Below, piece after piece: positions 1 through 6,382 of a stretch of 10,380 nt of DNA. Below the pieces are notes generated by a model. It was not told the DNA's origin, ran no database searches, and was given only the letters and a program-made list of their open reading frames with translations. Position 1 is the stretch's first letter, and each line of letters begins with the position of its first letter. A program made the translations under genes and the position numbers. The DNA comes from Zoogloea sp. (GTDB lineage: Bacteria > Pseudomonadota > Gammaproteobacteria > Burkholderiales > Rhodocyclaceae): positions 1 through 10,380 of the forward strand of contig JAEUNV010000085.1 of NCBI GenBank assembly GCA_016790385.1, read 5' to 3'.

Positions 1-87
1 GCGGGTCACCGGAATCACAGCGGGTTCGGGAGGGGTGTTGGCGGGTGCGGCGCGGCGGAATACACGGCGCAGCAGTTTGCGGATCAT
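1..87 (-). CDS. pcnB: Poly(A) polymerase I, N-terminal 29 codons (partial)
   Basis: Read on the minus strand from an ATG at 87-85, an open frame of 29 codons runs off the left edge. It begins MIRKLLRRVFRRAAP and continues through a proline/alanine-rich stretch to IPVTR. The basic MIRK-L-RRVFRR start followed by a short linker and an IP motif is how I remember betaproteobacterial PcnB proteins beginning. PcnB adds 3' poly(A) tails to RNA and promotes its decay. The nucleotidyltransferase domain lies outside the window, so the call rests only on this N-terminus. No strong ribosome binding site is visible upstream; the leader is A-rich then C-rich. A TATCAT hexamer on the minus strand (129-124) could be a -10 box, but no matching -35 box is seen. 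It is divergent from hyi. Confidence 0.65.
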   Translation of the reverse strand, partial: MIRKLLRRVFRRAAPANTPPEPAVIPVTR

Positions 88-367
88 TGGTGGGGTGTGC
101 TTTGTTTTTTGATCAAGTCGCGCATGATAACTCATGGAGCGTCGGGGCTTGGCCCCCTTCGGGTGGTCGCGCGTGAAGCCAATCCCCCGCGGAAGTGGGG
201 CGTTGCGCCCTGTTTGCGCGCATTTTGCCCATCCGGATCGCCCGGGCGGCATTGGGGAAGTCCGAGTTCGCGTTTGATCGTGTGCCCCCGACGCGTTGTT
301 GACCACACCTCGCGGCGGTTGGGGCGGTAAGATCGGGGCATATTCATCCGCCCCCAGGGTTCCTTCG
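88..367. other. Divergent intergenic region between pcnB and hyi
   Basis: This gap must hold the promoters of both flanking genes, but neither is clear. Toward hyi there is a TAAGAT box at 328-333, a reasonable -10 hexamer; the nearest TTGACC (299-304) is 23 bases upstream, too far to be its -35 box. A GGG-containing site (AGGG, 356-359) sits 8 bases before the hyi ATG. Between 141 and 262 lie several small GC-rich dyads: GGGGC/GCCCC around 144-156, GGGCG-TTG-CGCCC near 198-211, and the palindrome GCCCGGGC near 239-248. Open frames crossing the region on both strands have no family resemblance and look like GC-driven shadows. Confidence 0.5.
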
Positions 368-1138
368 ATGCCCCGATTCTCCGCCAATCTGTCCTTCCTG
401 TTTCTGGATCGCCCCTTTCTCGACCGTTTTTCAGCTGCCGCCGCCTGCGGGTTTTCGGGCGTGGAGTTCCATTTCCCTTACGATTTTCCCATGGACGAGG
501 TGACCGATGCGGCGTGCCGGGCCGGGGTGGAGGTGGTGCTGTTCAACTTTCCGGCGGGCAACTGGGCGGCGGGCGAGCGCGGTATCGCCTGTCTGCCCGA
601 AAGGGTCGCCGAGTTTCGCCTTGGGGTCGACAAGGCGGCAGGGTGGGCTGAGGCGCTGGGGTGCCCGCGGATCAACTGTCTGGCCGGGCTGCGTCCGGTG
701 GGCATCGCCGAGGCTGTTCTTCGCGACACCCTGATCGGTAATCTGCGCTTTGCCGCTGATAGCTTGAAGCCGGCCGGTCGGCAGGTGCTGCTGGAGCCTC
801 TCAATAGCCGCGACACGCCCGGCTTTCTGGTGGACCGTAGCGCGTCGGCTCTCGCCATACTGGATGAAGCGGATCGCTCCAACCTGCTTCTGCAATACGA
901 TATCTTTCATGCTCAGGTGATGGAGGGCGAACTGGCCCTTACCCTGACCAGGCATTTGCCGCGGATTGGGCATGTCCAATTTGCCGATAATCCCGGGCGT
1001 CACCAACCAGGTACCGGCGAGATCAATTTCGCTTTCCTGTTCCGCCATCTGAACGCAATAGGCTACCCGGGATGGGTGGGTGCGGAGTACGCGCCAACTG
1101 GGCTCACTGAAGCCTCCCTGGAGTGGATGGGCAGGTGA
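368..1138 (+). CDS. hyi: Hydroxypyruvate isomerase
   Basis: This 256-residue protein has the usual length of Hyi, a TIM-barrel enzyme of the AP endonuclease 2/xylose isomerase-like superfamily. It interconverts hydroxypyruvate and tartronate semialdehyde in the cytosol, in the glyoxylate-to-glycerate route. Recognisable parts are the start MPRFSANLSFLF, the GVEFHFPY strand (31-38), FNFPAGNWAAGERG (59-72), LLEPLNSRDTPGF (141-153), QYDIFHAQ (176-183), a GHVQFADNPGRHQPGTGEIN-type segment (201-220) and GAEYAP (238-243). Glu143 and Glu240 match the catalytic glutamate pair of the family, with Asp178, His181 and Gln204 nearby as probable metal/substrate ligands. The frame is open upstream to 296, but homology begins at the ATG at 368. 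It stands alone: no glyoxylate carboligase or tartronate semialdehyde reductase gene is visible. The neighbouring glc operon produces glyoxylate, which supports the role. Confidence 0.9.
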   Translation: MPRFSANLSFLFLDRPFLDRFSAAAACGFSGVEFHFPYDFPMDEVTDAACRAGVEVVLFNFPAGNWAAGERGIACLPERVAEFRLGVDKAAGWAEALGCPRINCLAGLRPVGIAEAVLRDTLIGNLRFAADSLKPAGRQVLLEPLNSRDTPGFLVDRSASALAILDEADRSNLLLQYDIFHAQVMEGELALTLTRHLPRIGHVQFADNPGRHQPGTGEINFAFLFRHLNAIGYPGWVGAEYAPTGLTEASLEWMGR

Positions 1139-1328
1139 TCGTTCTCCACTATTTTCAAGGCGCACTTCCTGACTGATCCGTTGCGATTCTTCCGGCAGGC
1201 ATCAGGAGCTTGGCCCATCGTTGGGGGCGTTGGCGGGGCTTGCCTGGGTGGCTCACTTCCAGCGCCACCGTCGTGGTGTTGCGCCCTACCCGAGACGACC
1301 TGAGTTTGCGACGCCGATGAACGAATCT
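1139..1328. other. Gap between hyi and the glc regulator; one stem-loop
   Basis: No gene with support is seen here. A stem-loop is present at 1262-1284: GCGC plus CACC pair with GGTG plus GCGC around a GTCGT loop, with two unpaired T bases in the right arm. It is not followed by a T-run, so it is not a standard intrinsic terminator; it could be the 3' end structure of the hyi transcript or incidental. Confidence 0.4.
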
Positions 1329-1357
1329 TTGCCTTAGGCGGTGGGCTCTTCTAGACT
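1329..1357 (+). promoter_or_regulatory. Predicted sigma-70 promoter of the regulator-glc operon
   Basis: A -35-like TTGCCT (1329-1334) and a -10-like TAGACT (1352-1357) are separated by 17 bases, each matching the consensus at four of six positions. Transcription would start near 1364, giving a leader of roughly 22 bases before the regulator's ATG at 1386. It is the only convincing promoter in front of the operon, and it sits immediately upstream of the inverted repeat at 1367-1377. Confidence 0.5.
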
Positions 1358-1366
1358 GCGCGGAAG

Positions 1367-1377
1367 TTGTCAGACAA
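1367..1377. promoter_or_regulatory. Candidate GntR/FCD operator (TTGTC-A-GACAA)
   Basis: The 11 bases TTGTCAGACAA form a perfect inverted repeat with 5-base arms around one central base. GntR regulators of the FadR/FCD subfamily typically bind short dyads of the pattern T-GT-(N)-AC-A, which this fits. It lies just downstream of the predicted transcription start and 8 bases before the regulator's start codon, where a bound protein would block initiation or early elongation. This suggests that the regulator represses its own operon. No second copy was found elsewhere in the window by eye. Confidence 0.6.
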
Positions 1378-1385
1378 GTAGACCA

Positions 1386-2147
1386 ATGAGCGCTGCTCCC
1401 CTCCCGCGCATCTCACGTCCCCATCGCCTCTCGGAGGAGGTGGGGGCAGTGCTGGAAAAGCGTATTCGCAGCGGTGAGTTCGCTCCTGGCGAGAAGCTGC
1501 CCGCTGAGGCTCGTCTGGCAGAGCACTTTGCTGTCAGCCGGGCCGTGGTGCGCGAGGCCATTGCCCGGCTCAAGGCCGACGGCCTGGTGGCAAGCCGGCA
1601 GGGATCGGGGGTTTATGTCGCCTGCCGTCTGGGGGCAGGAGTGTTCCGGATGGATGCTGGACTGCCTGCTGGAGCCCATCGAGTTGAGGATATCTTCGAG
1701 TTGCGGCTCATCATTGAGGCGGCCGCGGCCGAGCGGGCGGCGCTGCGACGGACACCGACGGACCTCCAGGCCTTGGAGGCGGCCCTTGCGCGCATGGATG
1801 AGGCGGTTGCCCGCGGTGCTGACGGCGTGCGTGCCGATGATGATTTTCATTGTGCCATTGCAGTGGCCGGAGGGAATCCCCTGATCGGCCGCTTCGTGGC
1901 TTTCGTCAGCGATGCGTTTTCCGCGTCCCGGGCGCCGACCTGGAGCCAGGAAGGGATTGTGCGGGGGTTGGCGGGAGCCGCCCAGGACGAACATCGGGCC
2001 GTGTATTCGGCCATCGTGGCAGGAGACCCGGTTGCCGCAGGGCGGGCGGCCCGGCGGCATCTCGTCCAGGCCGCACGGCGCTTGGGGGTGGTTCTGGCAA
2101 TGTCGCAGGGCGTTCACGGGGACGATATGGGCGAGGAGGTGAATTGA
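1386..2147 (+). CDS. FCD-family GntR transcriptional regulator (GlcC-like)
   Basis: This 253-residue protein has an N-terminal winged helix-turn-helix (about 12-80), with EKLPAEARLAEHFAVSRAVV (36-55) as helix-turn-helix and GSGVYV (73-78) as wing. A C-terminal all-helical FCD ligand domain follows (about 98-235). FCD metal ligands can be assigned as Asp151 and His155 (D-x3-H in DDDFH), His203 (EHRAVY) and His225 (RRHL). Such domains bind small carboxylic acids, often through a metal. As the first gene of the operon, ending on the glcD start codon (TGATG), it is most simply a glycolate or glyoxylate sensor. E. coli GlcC is the same type, but orthology cannot be decided here, and LldR/LutR-type lactate regulators are similar. 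The frame extends upstream to a GTG at 1341, but the promoter lies across that point, so the ATG at 1386 is preferred. No strong ribosome binding site is visible. Confidence 0.87.
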   Translation: MSAAPLPRISRPHRLSEEVGAVLEKRIRSGEFAPGEKLPAEARLAEHFAVSRAVVREAIARLKADGLVASRQGSGVYVACRLGAGVFRMDAGLPAGAHRVEDIFELRLIIEAAAAERAALRRTPTDLQALEAALARMDEAVARGADGVRADDDFHCAIAVAGGNPLIGRFVAFVSDAFSASRAPTWSQEGIVRGLAGAAQDEHRAVYSAIVAGDPVAAGRAARRHLVQAARRLGVVLAMSQGVHGDDMGEEVN

Positions 2148-3661
2148 TGGGTGAGCAATCTGCCATTCCCGGGTTCGGCCGGACGGAGGAGGATTTCTCC
2201 CGCGTGGATGTGCACCGCCTTGTGCAGGCCCTGCTTGGCGTGCTGCCTGCGGCCAGTGTGCTCCACGACCCTGAGGATCTACACCCCTACGAATGTGATG
2301 GCATGGCGGCCCTGCGCCAGTTGCCGCTGGTCGTGGTGTTACCCGAGACCGAGGCGCAGGTGGTGGCTATCCTCCGGATCTGCGCGGATCAGGGGGTGCC
2401 GGTGGTGGCTCGGGGTGCGGGGACAGGCCTCTCCGGCGGCGCTCAGCCTCACCGTTTCGGCGTCGTGCTGTCCCTCGCGCGCCTTAACAGGATCATTGCC
2501 ATCGATGCGCACGCCCGCCGGGCAGTGGTTCAGCCCGGGGTGCGCAACCTGGCCATCTCCGAGGCGGCGGCGCCCCATGGCTTGTATTACGCCCCTGATC
2601 CTTCGTCCCAGATTGCCTGCACCATCGGCGGCAATGTGGCCGAGAACTCGGGCGGCGTGCATTGCCTCAAGTACGGTCTGACCATCCACAACCTGCTGAA
2701 GGTTCGGGGTGTGACGATCAACGGAGAGATCGTGGAGTTCGGCAGCCTGGGGCTGGATGCACCGGGCTACGATTTGCTGCCCCTGGTCACGGGCTCGGAG
2801 GGGATGCTGGCGGTGGTCACCGAAGTCACGGTCAAGCTCACACCCCGGCCCCAATTGGCCCGGTGCGTGCTGGCGGCCTTTGACGATGTGGTCAAAGCCG
2901 GGGATGCCGTGGCCCGTATCATCGCCGCCGGCATCATTCCCGCAGGGCTGGAGATGATGGACCAGCCCGCCACGGCGGCAGTCGAGGAGTTTGTGCATGC
3001 GGGCTATCCCCTCGAAGCCCAGGCCATCCTGCTTTGCGAATCGGACGGTACGCCCGAGGAGGTTGCCGAAGAAGTCGGGCGGGTGCGGGCATTGCTCGAG
3101 CAGAGCGGTGCCACGGAGATCCGCGTGTCCCGGGACGAGGCCGAGCGCCTGCGTTTCTGGGCCGGGCGCAAAGCTGCCTTTCCGGCGGCGGGGCGGATCT
3201 CTCCGGATTATTACTGCATGGACGGGACGATCCCCCGAAAGCGTCTCGGTGAAATGCTTCAGGCCATCCAGGTGATGGAGACGAAATACGCCATGCGCTG
3301 CATCAACGTTTTTCATGCCGGCGACGGCAACCTGCACCCTCTCATCCTTTTCGACGCGAACAAACCTGGTGACCAGCATACGGCCGAGGCCTTCGGTGCC
3401 GAGATTCTGGAGCTGTCGGTGGCGCTGGGGGGCACCATCACCGGAGAGCATGGGGTGGGCATCGAGAAGATCAACCAGATGTGCAGCCAGTTCTCTACGC
3501 CTGAAATCGCGGCATTTCACCGGGTCAAGGCAGCATTTGATCCGGCGGGGCTGCTCAACCCGGGCAAAGCCATCCCCACCCTCAACCGTTGTGCCGAATA
3601 CGGGCGTGAACGGATGGGGGCTGGTCAGCCGGTGGCGCACCCTGAGTTGCCGCGTTTCTGA
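2147..3661 (+). CDS. glcD: Glycolate oxidase subunit GlcD (FAD-linked)
   Basis: This 504-residue flavoprotein has the family's normal length. An N-terminal PCMH-type FAD-binding domain (about 55-230) carries VVARGAGTGLSGGAQP (86-101) and GGNVAENSGG (161-170). The C-terminal FAD-oxidase domain (about 235-480) carries VFHAGDGNLHP (388-398) and ITGEHGVGIEK (431-441), with the closing AFDPAGLLNPGKA. GlcD is the catalytic subunit that oxidises glycolate to glyoxylate, passing electrons through GlcF to quinone. D-lactate dehydrogenases share this fold, but glcE and glcF downstream make glycolate oxidase the better call. The start ATG overlaps the regulator's stop by one base, with GGAGG (2135-2139) seven bases before it, so translation is probably coupled. 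The frame is open upstream to 1850, but that part is the regulator gene read out of frame. Confidence 0.95.
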   Translation: MGEQSAIPGFGRTEEDFSRVDVHRLVQALLGVLPAASVLHDPEDLHPYECDGMAALRQLPLVVVLPETEAQVVAILRICADQGVPVVARGAGTGLSGGAQPHRFGVVLSLARLNRIIAIDAHARRAVVQPGVRNLAISEAAAPHGLYYAPDPSSQIACTIGGNVAENSGGVHCLKYGLTIHNLLKVRGVTINGEIVEFGSLGLDAPGYDLLPLVTGSEGMLAVVTEVTVKLTPRPQLARCVLAAFDDVVKAGDAVARIIAAGIIPAGLEMMDQPATAAVEEFVHAGYPLEAQAILLCESDGTPEEVAEEVGRVRALLEQSGATEIRVSRDEAERLRFWAGRKAAFPAAGRISPDYYCMDGTIPRKRLGEMLQAIQVMETKYAMRCINVFHAGDGNLHPLILFDANKPGDQHTAEAFGAEILELSVALGGTITGEHGVGIEKINQMCSQFSTPEIAAFHRVKAAFDPAGLLNPGKAIPTLNRCAEYGRERMGAGQPVAHPELPRF

Positions 3662-3677
3662 TGATCACGGAACGCAC

Positions 3678-3857
3678 ATGATTTCCGAAGAATGGTTGCA
3701 GTTCCTGTTTGTGGCCGTCCCGGTGCTGTCCCTGGTGGGCACGTGGATGGGCTTGCGGACGGCTGGCCGGCTGGTGCAGCGGCGCCGGGAGGACAGGCAG
3801 GCAGACGTGAAACGAGGGGCGGACGAGCGTGGACGATCTGATTCGGCAGTGGAGTGA
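3678..3857 (+). CDS. Small single-span membrane protein within the glc operon
   Basis: I do not recognise this 59-codon frame as a named family. It begins MISEEWLQ, followed by one hydrophobic helix (about 7-26, FLFVAVPVLSLVGTWMGL region). A strongly charged tail then follows (about 31-59), with RRREDR (35-40) and many Arg, Asp and Glu residues. The positive charge after the helix suggests N-out/C-in topology. It fills the space between glcD and glcE exactly: it starts 16 bases after the glcD stop, and its last 29 bases overlap the glcE start. GGAA (3669-3672) is a weak ribosome binding site. It could anchor or assemble the otherwise soluble GlcDEF subunits at the membrane, which is inference only. 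Its fit between two genes, its typical membrane-anchor layout and its position argue for a real gene, but chance cannot be excluded. Confidence 0.6.
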   Translation: MISEEWLQFLFVAVPVLSLVGTWMGLRTAGRLVQRRREDRQADVKRGADERGRSDSAVE

Positions 3858-4902
3858 ACGCATTCGGCTGGCCGCCGCGCGTGGCCAGGCCCTGTGCCTT
3901 CGGGGCGGAGGAACAAAGCACTTCTATGGCCGGCCTGAGCAGGGCGAACCCCTCGATACCCGCGACTGTCGCGGCATCATCAACTACGAGCCGAGCGAGT
4001 TGGTCGTGACGGTGCGTGCCGGAACGCCCCTGCGGGAGCTGGAGGCCGAGTTGGCGGCCCAGGGGCAGATGCTGGCTTTCGAGCCTCCCCATTTCGGGTC
4101 CGGGGCCACGGTGGGCGGCTGCGTTGCCGCCGGTCTGGCCGGGCCGCGGCGGGCGGCGGTAGGTGGCGTGCGGGATTTCATCCTGGGTGTTCGCATGGTC
4201 GATGGACGAGGCGAAGTGCTGCGGTTTGGCGGCGAGGTAATGAAGAACGTTGCCGGCTACGATGTATCCCGGGTGCTGGCAGGTAGCCTTGGCACCCTCG
4301 GACTGATCGTCGATGTGTCCCTGAAGGTTCTTCCAAAGCCGGTGGCCGAGGCCAGCCTGCGGTTCGAGATGGGGGAGGCTGCGGCCTTGCACCAGCTCAA
4401 CGTGTGGGGTGGGCAGCCACTGCCGATCTCAGCCAGCGCTTGGTGTGGTGGCATCCTGGATGTGCGGCTTTCAGGCGCGGCGGCGGCTGTCGATGCCGCG
4501 ATCGCGCGCCTGGGGGGAGAACGTATTGCCGATGAGCTTGCGGCTGCGCGCTGGAGTGGTTTGCGTGAGCACTCCGACGCTTTCTTTGCTCCTGGGCACT
4601 CGCCGTCTCCCCTGTGGCGCCTTTCGCTACCCAGCGATGCCCTCGCTGTGGAGCTCGACGGTGCCCAGCTGGTGGAGTGGGGTGGGGCTCAGCGCTGGCT
4701 GCGTTCCCATCTGGCGCCGGAACGCTTGCGGGCGCAGGTGGCGGCGCTGGGCGGGCATGCCACCCTTTTCCGCGATGGGGCCCGGGATGGCGCGGTGTTT
4801 CATCCCTTGACACCTTCCATGCTGGCGCTTCAGCGCAATCTCAAGAATGCGTTCGATCCGGCCGGCATCTTCAACCCCGGCCGCTTGTACGAGGGCATCT
4901 AG
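3829..4902 (+). CDS. glcE: Glycolate oxidase subunit GlcE (FAD-binding)
   Basis: This 357-residue protein is close to the length of E. coli GlcE. It is a reduced relative of GlcD that keeps the FAD-binding domain (about 1-170) and a shortened C-terminal part. Visible motifs are LCLRGGGTKHFYG (22-34), TVRAGTPLRELE (61-72), SGATVGGCVAAGLAGPRR (91-108), GEVMKNVAGYDVSRVLAGSL (135-154) and the closing AFDPAGIFNPGRLY (341-354). GlcE is required for glycolate oxidase activity together with GlcD and GlcF. The start is GTG at 3829, with GAGGGG (3814-3819) nine bases upstream. It lies inside the end of the small membrane gene, which suggests coupled translation. A later start would remove the first FAD-domain strand. 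Confidence 0.93.
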   Translation: MDDLIRQWSERIRLAAARGQALCLRGGGTKHFYGRPEQGEPLDTRDCRGIINYEPSELVVTVRAGTPLRELEAELAAQGQMLAFEPPHFGSGATVGGCVAAGLAGPRRAAVGGVRDFILGVRMVDGRGEVLRFGGEVMKNVAGYDVSRVLAGSLGTLGLIVDVSLKVLPKPVAEASLRFEMGEAAALHQLNVWGGQPLPISASAWCGGILDVRLSGAAAAVDAAIARLGGERIADELAAARWSGLREHSDAFFAPGHSPSPLWRLSLPSDALAVELDGAQLVEWGGAQRWLRSHLAPERLRAQVAALGGHATLFRDGARDGAVFHPLTPSMLALQRNLKNAFDPAGIFNPGRLYEGI

Positions 4903-4904
4903 GC

Positions 4905-6152
4905 ATGCAGACGCATCTCGCCGATTTCATCCGTGACACCGCCGAAGGCCGTGAGGCCGAGGAGATTCTGCGCAAGTGCGTGCATTGCGGCTTTTGCACG
5001 GCCACCTGCCCGACCTACCAGCTGCTCGGTGATGAGCTGGACGGTCCGCGGGGGCGGATCTATCTGATCAAGCAGGTGCTGGAGGGGCGGCCTGCGACAG
5101 AGAGGACCCGCCTTCATCTGGACCGTTGCCTGAGCTGCCGGGCCTGTGAGTCCACCTGTCCTTCAGGGGTGGAATACGGCCGTCTGGCTGACATTGGCCG
5201 CCGTGTGGTGGAGCAGCAGGTGCCGCGCCAGGGGGCAGATCGCTTGATGCGTGAGACGCTTAAAGGTGTTGTGCCGAGCAGTGCGATGTTTGGCGGGGCT
5301 TTAAGAGTGGGGCGCCTGTTCAAGTCAATGTTGCCCCGCGTGCTGGGGGAGAAAGTGCCCGATGCGGCCCCTGCGGGCCGCTGGCCCGCTCCGCGCCATG
5401 TCCGCCGGATGATCGCCCTGGCTGGCTGCGTCCAGCCTTCCCTGTCTCCGTCGATCAACGCCGCCCTGGCTCGGGTGCTGGATCGACTGGGCATTTCGCT
5501 CGTGGAGTCACCCTCGGCCGGTTGTTGCGGTGCTGTCCGCTTTCATCTTCATGACCACGACGGTGGCAGAAACGATGCGCGGCGCAACATTGATGCCTGG
5601 TGGCCGGAGATCGACGCCGGGCGGATCGAGGCCATTGTTGTGACAGCCTCGGGTTGCGGCGTGCAGGTCAAGGATTATGGCTACCTGCTCAAGGACGATC
5701 CGGCCTACGCCGGAAAGGCGGCCCGCGTGGCGGCCATGACCCGTGACCCGGCGGAGGTTCTGGCGGCCGAGGCGCCGGCGCTTCAGAGTGTCATGCTTCC
5801 GTGCCGTGGCGATGCGCCTGCCCAGAAGCTGGCTTTCCATGCGCCATGCAGTCTTCAGCATGGCCAGCGGATCAGGGGCGTGGTGGAGGGCTTGCTTCAG
5901 TCGGCCGGGTACGCGCTCGTTTCTGTGCCGGATGCCCACTTGTGTTGCGGATCGGCGGGCACCTACTCACTGCTCCAACCGTCCTTGTCCCGCCGCTTGC
6001 GCGACGACAAGCTTGCAGCCCTAGAAGCAGGTCAGGCCGAGCGGATCGCCTCGGCCAACATTGGTTGCATAATGCATCTTCGCACTGGTGCAAGCTTAAG
6101 CGTTCAACATTGGATTGAGTTGATTGATGAAAAAATCACGAACATGTCCTGA
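4905..6152 (+). CDS. glcF: Glycolate oxidase iron-sulfur subunit GlcF
   Basis: This 415-residue protein has two ferredoxin-like [4Fe-4S] motifs: Cys25, 28, 31, 35 in CVHCGFCTATCP, and Cys75, 78, 81, 85 in CLSCRACESTCP. Two cysteine-rich CCG domains follow, with AGCCGAV (205-211) and HLCCGSAGTYSLLQP (345-359), as in the GlcF/HdrD/SdhE-type electron carriers. It transfers electrons from GlcD to the quinone pool at the membrane. The start ATG lies 2 bases after the glcE stop, with GAGGG (4891-4895) nine bases upstream. The frame extends upstream to 4614 only through glcE read out of frame. The last 30 or so codons are markedly richer in A and T than the rest and contain several short palindromes, yet the protein still looks like GlcF there (SANIGC, HWIELID), so the gene appears intact. 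Confidence 0.95.
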   Translation: MQTHLADFIRDTAEGREAEEILRKCVHCGFCTATCPTYQLLGDELDGPRGRIYLIKQVLEGRPATERTRLHLDRCLSCRACESTCPSGVEYGRLADIGRRVVEQQVPRQGADRLMRETLKGVVPSSAMFGGALRVGRLFKSMLPRVLGEKVPDAAPAGRWPAPRHVRRMIALAGCVQPSLSPSINAALARVLDRLGISLVESPSAGCCGAVRFHLHDHDGGRNDARRNIDAWWPEIDAGRIEAIVVTASGCGVQVKDYGYLLKDDPAYAGKAARVAAMTRDPAEVLAAEAPALQSVMLPCRGDAPAQKLAFHAPCSLQHGQRIRGVVEGLLQSAGYALVSVPDAHLCCGSAGTYSLLQPSLSRRLRDDKLAALEAGQAERIASANIGCIMHLRTGASLSVQHWIELIDEKITNMS

Positions 6153-6382
6153 AAGACAAAGGGTGTCCTCTTCATGATCGAAATTAATCGTTAAACTCTT
6201 GAAGCACTTCTTTTCATGTTAGACAGCCAGAGTGTTTGCACTGCTCGGTGCGAGCCCTTCATCGCCTGAATGCCGAAATTTGATTGTCATTTCTTCCGGT
6301 CCGATCTGTGCCCCGTAGTGCGGCCGGCCGGAACGCCCGCGTTCAATGCCATGGTCAGCGCTTTGCCGGCCCGTGGTGAATC
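6153..6382. other. AT-rich gap between glcF and the phosphatase gene
   Basis: The left half is AT-rich for this window: by hand count, 43 of 120 bases are G or C across 6101-6220, which includes the end of glcF. A perfect 5-base stem, GCTCG-GTG-CGAGC, lies at 6243-6255 but is followed by CCTTCATC rather than a T-run, so it is at best a weak terminator. GAAG-CA-CTTC then TTTT at 6201-6214 is too short a stem to call. A promoter for the phosphatase gene must lie here or overlap; TTGATT (6280-6285) has no good -10 partner. I see no coding sequence. Confidence 0.4.

Noticed and set aside
431..1165. A 244-codon minus-strand frame across hyi
   Set aside because: It is antisense to hyi, and the plus-strand protein has full family motifs.
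1230..1338. Short frame ending FATPMNESLP before the regulator, considered as the remnant of a lost gene
   Set aside because: It has no ATG start with a ribosome binding site, no recognisable family, and it runs across the predicted -35 region.
1413..2117. A 234-codon minus-strand frame across the GntR gene
   Set aside because: It is antisense to a complete wHTH-FCD regulator and shows no recognisable domain.
2339..3640. A 433-codon open frame on the minus strand inside glcD
   Set aside because: It is antisense to a clear GlcD sequence, resembles no family I know and is the usual result of GC-rich codon use.
3315..3677. Upstream extension of the small membrane protein frame into glcD
   Set aside because: That part is glcD read in another frame; the hydrophobic protein begins at the ATG at 3678, just after glcD ends.
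4614..4904. Upstream extension of glcF into glcE (97 codons)
   Set aside because: Homology to GlcF starts at MQTHLADFIRD (4905), which has its own ribosome binding site; the extension is glcE out of frame.
6243..6255. GCTCG-GTG-CGAGC stem as an intrinsic terminator of the glc operon
   Set aside because: The stem is only five pairs and is followed by CCTTCATC, not a T-run.
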